From positions 25,540-89,539 of the forward strand of contig JASJAO010000011.1 in the NCBI GenBank assembly GCA_030066975.1: 64,000 nucleotides of DNA, in the 5' to 3' direction. The position numbers and the translations under genes were made by a program. A model generated the notes under the pieces. It was not told the origin of the DNA. It saw nothing but the letters and a program-made list of their open reading frames with translations, and did not search any database. Positions within the stretch are counted from its first letter, which is position 1. Each line of letters begins with the position of its first letter. Source of the DNA: Henriciella sp. (GTDB lineage Bacteria > Pseudomonadota > Alphaproteobacteria > Caulobacterales > Hyphomonadaceae). Shown piece by piece: positions 57,647 to 64,000 of this stretch.

Positions 57647-59976
57647 CGATCGTTCACGATGCGGTCCGCGGGTGTCTGACCGATCACGATTGGTCGGGTC
57701 GGTACATCGATTTTCTCGAGCGAGAGTTTCCAGACGGTTTTGGCGGACGTCCATGTGTCACATACGTTGATGGACGGCGGGTTGAGACAGAAGATTTCGA
57801 GTTTGAGGTCGGCGACCGCGAAGTCATGCTCGCATTCGCGCCGGAGGGGTTTGAACTTGGTGCGCTCGCACTCGCGCTTGCCGCGGTGAGCGTTGTCGTT
57901 TCCGTGGCAGCGATACTGCTCGCGCCGAAACCGCCCGGCCTTGATGGTGAGGACAGCGCCTCGAGCGTTTACGGCGTCGGTGCGCAGGCCAACAAGGCAA
58001 GACTCGGGGCGCCTATTCCGGTTTGCTATGGGGAGGTGCTCCGGACGCCCGAATACGCATCCGAATCCTATCGAATGTATATGGACAATAGCGAGATCCG
58101 CTATTTTCTGCTGTGCGTTGGTGGCGGCTCGTACGAGATTGACGATGTCCGTCTTGGCGAAACATCTGTGGATGAACTGACGCCCGGTCTCGTCGAATGG
58201 CAGGTTTACCGACCGGATGATCACCAGGGCGAGCTGGGCGTGATCGGCGCTGATTTTGGCCTGCACGAGAACGTCGTGACATCGGTCGAGATCGACAGCC
58301 AGGAACTGGTCGACAAAACCAAGTTCCTCGATCGGGCGGATGCGTCAGTCTCTGGCAGCGTTCTCACAGTCGATTCAGATATTGCGAGCCTCGCCGAGGC
58401 CGACGATCTGCTTGTGCTTGGCGATTCGCCTGCTGATGGCACTTACACGATCGCCAGCGCAACCGGCTCGACGATCACGATCGATGGCACGTTTCCGGCG
58501 AATTTCTCGACCCGCACAATCGATCTCGCAATCGTCGGCGGACCGTCACGGATCATTGGTCCGGTCGTGTGCAACCCGGTCGGCACGACCACGCAGAAAA
58601 TCGAACTGGATTTTAGCTTTCCAGCTGGCCTCAACCGTCGTGACAATAGCGGTCGTCTTCGCGAATGGTCGGTTACGATAGAGATCATTCTCACGCCTAT
58701 CGATGATGATGGGATCGTCATTGGTTCGACGATCACTCGCAACGTGACTTATTCGGCGGCGACTGCGACGCCACAAAATAGGTCTTACGAAATCGCGGTT
58801 CCGCCCGGCCGTTATACGATGCAGGTGCAGCGCATCGATCAGCAAACACCCGAGAATGAAACTGACCGCACCCAGATTACCGGCCTAAAGGCATATCTCG
58901 ACTTCGCGCCCAATACACCGGCGTACGGCGATACCACCATTGTGGCGGTGAAGATTACGGGCGCGGAAGAGATTTCGCGAAGCGCACAAACGCAGATCAA
59001 GGTCAAATCGCGCTCTATCCTGCCGAGACTCGACAATGGTGTGTTGGAGGCGACCAACAATCCGGCGGACGTGTTCGCGGACATCGTGCGAAACAGCACC
59101 TATGGCGGCGGAGATGCGGACGGGATCGAAACCGAAACCCTGCTCGCCTGGCGGGCCGAGCAGGCGTCGCGATCCGGATTCAATGGCATATTCGACAGCG
59201 CGACGACCGTTTGGGAAGCGCTGACAACGGTCGGTTTGATCGGGCGGGCGCAGCCCGTGCCTCGCGGGTCAAAAATGGGGCTTGTGATCGATGGTCCACG
59301 CAACAATCGAACCTCGATCGTGCAGCCAGACAGCATCATCAAAGGCTCGGCGAAGATGCAGTTTAACTGGCCGAAGCCGGGCGACAATGATGGGATCGAG
59401 GTCGAATATCGGACGGCCGCAGACTTCACGGAAGCTTTCACGCGGTTTCCAGAGGATGCCGACGATCCGAAGCGCACCTTGATCGTGGGGCTCACGGATG
59501 ATGACGAGGCAGACAGCCTCGCCGAGTACCTTTGGCGTCAGCAGATCATGCGCAACGTAACGTTTGACTTTGAGACAGAATTACTCGGTCTCACCTTTGA
59601 TTTGTACGATCGTGTCGGCTTCGCCTTTCCTCATTTTGATATGAATGACGGCGCCCAGGTGCTCGCCGAAAGCGGTCGGGTGCTGACGCTTTCAAAGCCG
59701 CTGACGCAGGGCAATGTGTTCATGCTGCTGCGCGATACCGAGGGCAGAAGCAGCGATGTGCTGACAGGCGTTTCCGAGGGGACGACGATCACCCTCGATG
59801 CCGATCCGCCGTTCGCCACGGTGATTCCAAGCAATGGCATGCCAGTCGTGTGCCTCGTCGCGCCCACCGAGGCCGATATCGAGGACATCACAATCAAATC
59901 CATCGCGCCTTCGGGTCGTACCGTGCGGGTCGAGGCGGTGAACTATGTACCCAATCTCTGGGAGGGGCTGATATGA
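57634..59976 (+). CDS. Host-specificity / tail-tip hub protein (J-like)
   Basis: A 780-residue protein. The first 80 residues look like a gpI-type beta-grasp region (YVDGRRVETEDFEFEVGDREVMLAF). It is followed by a hydrophobic segment (about residues 73-95, LGALALALAAVSVVVSVAAILL). The rest has the GAPIPVCYGE...YFLLCVGGG pattern near residue 125 of central tail hubs, then beta-sandwich (fibronectin-like) sequence, and TYGGGDADGIETETLLAWRAE-type hub sequence. It forms the tail tip that contacts the receptor. The ATG at 57634 overlaps the peptidase gene by 13 bp; longer frames are spurious. Confidence 0.88.
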   Translation: MGQIAIVHDAVRGCLTDHDWSGRYIDFLEREFPDGFGGRPCVTYVDGRRVETEDFEFEVGDREVMLAFAPEGFELGALALALAAVSVVVSVAAILLAPKPPGLDGEDSASSVYGVGAQANKARLGAPIPVCYGEVLRTPEYASESYRMYMDNSEIRYFLLCVGGGSYEIDDVRLGETSVDELTPGLVEWQVYRPDDHQGELGVIGADFGLHENVVTSVEIDSQELVDKTKFLDRADASVSGSVLTVDSDIASLAEADDLLVLGDSPADGTYTIASATGSTITIDGTFPANFSTRTIDLAIVGGPSRIIGPVVCNPVGTTTQKIELDFSFPAGLNRRDNSGRLREWSVTIEIILTPIDDDGIVIGSTITRNVTYSAATATPQNRSYEIAVPPGRYTMQVQRIDQQTPENETDRTQITGLKAYLDFAPNTPAYGDTTIVAVKITGAEEISRSAQTQIKVKSRSILPRLDNGVLEATNNPADVFADIVRNSTYGGGDADGIETETLLAWRAEQASRSGFNGIFDSATTVWEALTTVGLIGRAQPVPRGSKMGLVIDGPRNNRTSIVQPDSIIKGSAKMQFNWPKPGDNDGIEVEYRTAADFTEAFTRFPEDADDPKRTLIVGLTDDDEADSLAEYLWRQQIMRNVTFDFETELLGLTFDLYDRVGFAFPHFDMNDGAQVLAESGRVLTLSKPLTQGNVFMLLRDTEGRSSDVLTGVSEGTTITLDADPPFATVIPSNGMPVVCLVAPTEADIEDITIKSIAPSGRTVRVEAVNYVPNLWEGLI

Positions 59977-60458
59977 CGCTGCGGGCGTTTCCGACGGGGC
60001 TTGATTGCCCAATTTTCAAATCCGACAAGCACAGGATCGATGGCGGTCTCGAGACGAATGTCATGGAAAGCGGCTTTATGGCGAGCCGCCGACTCTATGA
60101 TCATCTGCCGGGCGACTATGAAGCGCGCTATCGGGTTAGCGCATCGCAGGCCGATCTGATCATCATGTTCGCGGACACTGTCGGTGCCGGAGAGTTCGAA
60201 ATCAAAGCGCGTCTGCCGGGACAGCTTCGCCATGGATACTCGACCCATGTCGCAAAGTTTCGAGAGTTCCCTCAAATCGAGCAGATCGGGATCGGCGCCT
60301 ATGAGGCGACGGTGAAGGTTCGGATCATGAACATGGCCGTCGACAGCTACGACTCGCTCTCGGTCACCGCGACCTATGGTGAAGACGCGTTAATCATCGT
60401 CAACGCATTCGATCAGCTTGCAAACACCGACATGCCTCAACACGTGGGAGCCTCCTAA
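59973..60458 (+). CDS. Phage virion-region protein of unknown function
   Basis: A 161-residue, mainly beta-strand protein. FPTGLDCPIFKSDKHRIDGG is near the N-terminus. Strands such as YRVSASQADLIIMFAD and FEIKARLPGQLRHGYS, and a late YDSLSVTATYGEDALIIVNA, suggest a beta-sandwich. It overlaps the hub gene by 4 bp and precedes the tail fibre by 2 bp. Probably a fibre-base or adaptor protein, by position. Not recognised. Confidence 0.7.
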   Translation: MTLRAFPTGLDCPIFKSDKHRIDGGLETNVMESGFMASRRLYDHLPGDYEARYRVSASQADLIIMFADTVGAGEFEIKARLPGQLRHGYSTHVAKFREFPQIEQIGIGAYEATVKVRIMNMAVDSYDSLSVTATYGEDALIIVNAFDQLANTDMPQHVGAS

Positions 60459-60460
60459 AC

Positions 60461-63142
60461 ATGGCCACGAACACACCGCCGACCGAACAAGAGCTAAGAG
60501 ACGCTGGCACGGATCTCGATACCATTGGCCAGTTTGTGAATGCGCCCGCAGATGTGAATGGCGACGGCACGATCAACACGCGGACCGGTGGCGCGATCGA
60601 GGTGCTCGCCAAGATCCGCGAACGCGCTGATATCGCGCTGGCTGAAATCGATGGCGAGTTGGTCGCTTTGATCGGCGCCACAACATATGCAGACCGGGCG
60701 GCTATGGATGCTGTCACGCCGACAGAGCTGCCAGCGCGCGCAGAGATTCCCAGCGGACCGGACGCGGGCTTTTATGAGTATTCGGTTGACGAGAGTGGCT
60801 GGTTGGAATTTGAGCCGCAGCTTTCGCTCCGGGTCGAAGAGCTTGAGGACCGAGTGCTCCACTTGCAGCCGCCGCGTCACGACGTCGCCTTCGCGCAGGT
60901 TACCGCTGACGGCAAACGGATTACGCATGTTCGCCCGGACGGGCGTCATGTGCACAATCACAAGGCCGGAAGCATCAAGACCGAAGAGCTGGAAGAAGGC
61001 GGAAAACTGGCGGCTGTTCCGGCAGCGACGCTTTTAGATGGCTCACTTTGGGATTTCATTGCCATCGGACAAGACAATAAGCGGATCTGGGGCGTCAGGG
61101 GTGAAGATTTTTACGGGCCATCAAGCGGCGCGCTGGTTAGCCGGTCAGAATTGCTGGCACGCAGCGCGCCGGACCTTGTTTCAGGCAAGGTCCGGCGCTC
61201 GAAATTGTTGACCGTCGCCACAGCGGAAACGCATCGCACAACCAATGATGACGAGTTCATTGCCGATGCTGTTTCAGGGGCTTTTGAGCGGCTGCCGGAT
61301 TTGCCCGCAGAATGCTTCAGCTTCCAGAATGTGTTGGCTGAAGAGGTTGAGTTTCGGCGCGCCGCCATCGATCTGGACGGCTTGAACTATCGCGGGACCT
61401 GGGACCCGGCGACGCCGGTGCCGCATGTCAGCAGCGACGTCTATCGGATGAAGCGGGGATGGTATTACCATATCAGCGCGACCGCGAACGGATTCACCGA
61501 AGGCGATCGCCTTGTCTTTATCGGCGCGCACGCGTCCTCGACCGCTTTCGATAATGGTGTTTACCGGATTGCGCGCAAGGACGGCACCACCACAGATGAG
61601 AATGGCAACACGGTTAAAGACGTGTTTGGCACGTTGTGGCGCGAAGTGCCCGGAGGACGCTTCTACCGGGGCGAATGGAGCCCGGCTAGCGCCGCCTATC
61701 CGAGCGATGCCAATCTTGTCGCGGGTGACACTTACGCGGTGAGCGCGCCCGGGCTACATGATGGCGAGACCTATGCCTATGGCGACTATCTTGTGAAGAC
61801 AGCGACCGGCTGGCGAAGAGAGGCGCAGCACGCTTTGACAGTTGTGACGAGTGGGGGCAGCGTCGAGTTGACGTGCCCGACCGGTTCGCTGCGTGAATGG
61901 GAGGTGCGCAAGGCGACGCTCTCCGAATATGTCAGCTTTCTCGACTTGCGGGCGATCGTGCCGGAAATTGTGACGGCGCGCGTGCATGACGTCGACGGGC
62001 GACGGCAGATCTGGCTTCACAATGCAAATGGCGGCGTCGATAAATTGACCGATCAGAATGTCGGCAACTCGTATGCGCCGCAATTCGATGGCTCGACGCT
62101 TATGTTCAAATCGGACAGGTCGGGCGAGGAACTGCCTTACATAATGTCGGTTGAGCGCATGCCTGGCCGGTTCGGCCGAGCCATGGAGGTCCTGCCTGCG
62201 CGATCGAATAAGGTGGTCACGGTCGGCGACAGCTATGGCACGCGTTGGGGGCCGAGCTTCATTCGTCAGATCGAATATGACGATCAGATCAATGGGCGCC
62301 GTGTGGCCCGCGACGGGGCCGATCTGAATGGCGGTTCGCTGGACGACAATTACATCTCCAGCATTCTGACGGCTCTTGGTGAGGGGGTCGGACATCCTGA
62401 CCATCTCAGCGGGATCGTTTCCTACGTACTCGACTGGAATAATGGCCGGGCCGAAGAGCGCGCGGAGATTCTGCAGGCTCTGGCGGCTGTGCGCGGGCGG
62501 ACGCCGCGCTTTCTGGTGACCGGCAACGCGATCGGACGCCAGATCGCCTGGGATGGTGCTCAAATGGTCGTTGGGTCAAACTTCAATGCCGACACCCAGA
62601 AGCAGGAAGACGAAGCCCGACTGGAAGAGATAATGGGCGGCGAATTCTTCGAAGGCGGCAACTACGCCAATATGCGCAAGTACGGCATCTCGAGCCGCAA
62701 TCCGCGCTTTGATCCGAATGATTGGGATCCGGTTCTGCAAATGTCGGTCGGTGATGTGGCGAACACTTACGGCATTTGGGGGCTTTGGACGATTGTCGGC
62801 ATTGATGATGTGAACTATCCGCAGATCCGCACGCAGCTGAATGAAGCGAACTTTCAGGGTTATATCGACAATGAGAGCCAGCGGGTCAGCGCGACGGACT
62901 GGCATTACTATGTGGCCACGGGTGACGGCGATCTGACCGCCAACCGCGTGCATTATTTCTATAATGGCGATTGGTTCAATCTCGGGACTGGTGACGGCGT
63001 GCACTGGCCTTCTGCGGACACGCCTTTTTACACCGATCCCGACGTGCTGACGGTGAAGTCGAACGGGGATGTCTCAAACATTATCAACATGATGGCCTAT
63101 GACGTGGTGACGGAACTCTCCGCCCGCGGCTGGCTGGACTAA
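60461..63142 (+). CDS. Tail fibre/spike protein with C-terminal SGNH hydrolase domain
   Basis: An 893-residue protein. Residues 31-39 (DVNGDGTIN) form a dockerin-like calcium loop. Residues about 70-580 are beta-rich with many Asp, Gly and Thr and repeated receptor-facing-type modules (YRGTWDPATPV and YRGEWSPASAAYP are related). The C-terminal 300 residues fit an SGNH esterase: nucleophile Ser591 in TVGDSYG, Asn689 in VTGNAIG, and Asp845-x-x-His848 in DGVHW. Such domains remove acyl groups from surface polysaccharides. It follows the hub genes with a 2-bp gap. The enzyme call rests on the triad; the substrate is unknown. Confidence 0.87.
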   Translation: MATNTPPTEQELRDAGTDLDTIGQFVNAPADVNGDGTINTRTGGAIEVLAKIRERADIALAEIDGELVALIGATTYADRAAMDAVTPTELPARAEIPSGPDAGFYEYSVDESGWLEFEPQLSLRVEELEDRVLHLQPPRHDVAFAQVTADGKRITHVRPDGRHVHNHKAGSIKTEELEEGGKLAAVPAATLLDGSLWDFIAIGQDNKRIWGVRGEDFYGPSSGALVSRSELLARSAPDLVSGKVRRSKLLTVATAETHRTTNDDEFIADAVSGAFERLPDLPAECFSFQNVLAEEVEFRRAAIDLDGLNYRGTWDPATPVPHVSSDVYRMKRGWYYHISATANGFTEGDRLVFIGAHASSTAFDNGVYRIARKDGTTTDENGNTVKDVFGTLWREVPGGRFYRGEWSPASAAYPSDANLVAGDTYAVSAPGLHDGETYAYGDYLVKTATGWRREAQHALTVVTSGGSVELTCPTGSLREWEVRKATLSEYVSFLDLRAIVPEIVTARVHDVDGRRQIWLHNANGGVDKLTDQNVGNSYAPQFDGSTLMFKSDRSGEELPYIMSVERMPGRFGRAMEVLPARSNKVVTVGDSYGTRWGPSFIRQIEYDDQINGRRVARDGADLNGGSLDDNYISSILTALGEGVGHPDHLSGIVSYVLDWNNGRAEERAEILQALAAVRGRTPRFLVTGNAIGRQIAWDGAQMVVGSNFNADTQKQEDEARLEEIMGGEFFEGGNYANMRKYGISSRNPRFDPNDWDPVLQMSVGDVANTYGIWGLWTIVGIDDVNYPQIRTQLNEANFQGYIDNESQRVSATDWHYYVATGDGDLTANRVHYFYNGDWFNLGTGDGVHWPSADTPFYTDPDVLTVKSNGDVSNIINMMAYDVVTELSARGWLD

Positions 63143-63157
63143 AACGGAGATCGTAAA

Positions 63158-63997
63158 ATGGGCTTAATGCTTGAATATCCGGATGTGACCTTTGCGCCTG
63201 GCGAAGGCGAGGTCTTTTATCCCGAGGATGGCGCGAAAGCGGCGGGCACGCTGATGCTCTATGATTGGTCGAATCCGGCCTGTGTGCTGGACGGCGCGAC
63301 CTCACCGGCAGGAGCGATCAACTTGGCGGCTGACACGCTGGTCGCGACCGCTGGAGCCGGAGCGACATTCACATACAGCCATGATGCGCAGCTGCCTTTC
63401 TCGCCAGGGCGCGGAGTCTACAAGACGTCCGCACAGGCGGGCAATGATCGCTCCACTTTCAATGCGTCACAAGAGGTCAGGGACTATCTCTACGCAGGCG
63501 GCATTCCGGCCGATCAGCCTGATATCCTGTCCATTTTTTGGGCCCGGTTTGACCCGGCAGGCGATCTTGATCTTGATCTTTTGCTTTGGGCGCCATCGAC
63601 AAAAGTGCCAGCTTTGCTGCGCTTCGGCGTCGACAACAATCAACCTTATGTTCAGGAGCGTGAGTTTCTGTCTCCGGCCTTGTTCAATTCAGGCGCGGAC
63701 ACGCTGCAGCAGGTCGCGGTTTCGCGTGACGAAATCTTCGTTAACGGCGTGAAGTACGACGATATGCCGCCTGATAGCGTGGAGGGATATGGAGAGTTTC
63801 TCGCCGGAATGGGCGGCGCGTCTCCAATCAACGGCTTGTTCTATCTACTCAGTGGCGCCGTCGACGGCGTCGATATTCCTCACGTCTATCGCGTTGTGAT
63901 GGAAGAGCCTGCGGCATCCGGACGGACAGCGCTCGAAGCGGTGCAAGCTGATTTCGAGTACGTGATGAGCGGCGCAACCTTCGTCGATACGGTGTAG
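63158..63997 (+). CDS. Phage structural protein, probable fibre-associated
   Basis: A 279-residue protein rich in Gly, Ala, Asp and Phe, with beta-strand pattern (YPDVTFAPGEGEVFYPEDG, then LMLYDWSNPACV). It contains a long loop-rich middle (FSPGRGVYKTSAQAG). A CGGAGA ribosome-binding site precedes the ATG, 15 bp after the tail-fibre stop. It ends three bases before the window edge and appears complete. Its position suggests a receptor-binding or fibre-cap protein. Family not recognised. Confidence 0.7.
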   Translation: MGLMLEYPDVTFAPGEGEVFYPEDGAKAAGTLMLYDWSNPACVLDGATSPAGAINLAADTLVATAGAGATFTYSHDAQLPFSPGRGVYKTSAQAGNDRSTFNASQEVRDYLYAGGIPADQPDILSIFWARFDPAGDLDLDLLLWAPSTKVPALLRFGVDNNQPYVQEREFLSPALFNSGADTLQQVAVSRDEIFVNGVKYDDMPPDSVEGYGEFLAGMGGASPINGLFYLLSGAVDGVDIPHVYRVVMEEPAASGRTALEAVQADFEYVMSGATFVDTV

Positions 63998-64000
63998 GCG

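Larger units (their letters stand above)
28530..64000. mobile_element. Prophage (HK97-type head, siphovirus tail), right end outside window
   Basis: Phage genes run without interruption from just behind tRNA-Thr to the right edge: integrase module, repressor and operators, early genes, methyltransferases, terminase, head, tail and tail-fibre genes in classical order. The left boundary is inferred from the tRNA 3' end and the two small genes after integrase. The exact attachment core cannot be shown because the second copy lies beyond the window. Head and tail genes appear intact with no frame disruption, except one expected programmed frameshift. The element therefore looks functional, although lysis genes are not in view. 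Confidence 0.9.

Noticed and set aside
1..64000. CRISPR arrays, insertion sequences or rRNA genes
   Set aside because: No regularly spaced repeats, transposase genes with terminal inverted repeats, or rRNA-like sequences were seen.

Overview
The window reads as a chromosomal segment of an alphaproteobacterium, most like the Hyphomonadaceae/Caulobacterales group. This is an inference from the proteins, the moderately high GC, the frequent GTG/TTG starts and a GcrA-type regulator; no 16S rRNA is present. It has three parts.

(1) About 1-22,740: a surface polysaccharide locus, mostly on the minus strand. It encodes an asparagine-synthase-like amidotransferase (cut by the left edge), a UDP-glucuronate 4-epimerase-like enzyme, an O-antigen polymerase/ligase-like membrane protein, five glycosyltransferases (two GT4, three GT2), a WcaF-type acetyltransferase, an OafA-type acyltransferase with an SGNH domain, four different sulfotransferase-like proteins, a polysaccharide pyruvyl transferase, an FrhB-type iron-sulfur protein, an FkbM methyltransferase, an ABC exporter and a UDP-glucuronate decarboxylase. 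Together they predict an acidic, uronate- or xylose-containing glycan decorated with sulfate, pyruvate, acyl and methyl groups. Several genes overlap by 4 bp, so much of the locus is probably one operon read leftward from the 432-bp gap at 21,349-21,780, which carries a perfect palindrome and repeated TCCAGAT words.

(2) About 22,990-28,530: housekeeping genes. These are metK, a DUF4393-like protein, a zinc-ribbon membrane protein, a transaldolase-family aldolase, tRNA-Leu(UAA), a 47-residue basic protein and tRNA-Thr(GGU).

(3) About 28,530 to the right edge: a large prophage with HK97-type head genes and a long siphovirus-type tail, apparently inserted behind tRNA-Thr. Its right end lies outside the window. 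A fourteen-gene leftward early operon, tightly packed and often overlapping, runs from 33,994 down to the integrase and two small genes. The switch region holds an S24 (CI/LexA-like) repressor, a small Cro-position gene, and five copies of a 12-bp operator (consensus ACGCAwwTGCGT). Both lytic promoters have a perfect TTGACA -35 box with an operator filling the spacer and a second operator about 30 bp upstream. A lipoprotein gene sits inside this control region. The rightward early operon carries a DUF2303 protein, a GcrA-like regulator, three DNA methyltransferases of different classes, a DUF1064 nuclease-fold protein, a replication-type protein and an HD phosphohydrolase. An unusual fused HNH protein leads into terminase, portal, protease, capsid, connectors, major tail protein, a tail chaperone pair with the lambda slippery heptamer GGGAAAG, tape measure, tail-tip proteins and a tail fibre ending in an SGNH hydrolase domain with a complete catalytic triad. 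Lysis genes and the right attachment site are not in view.
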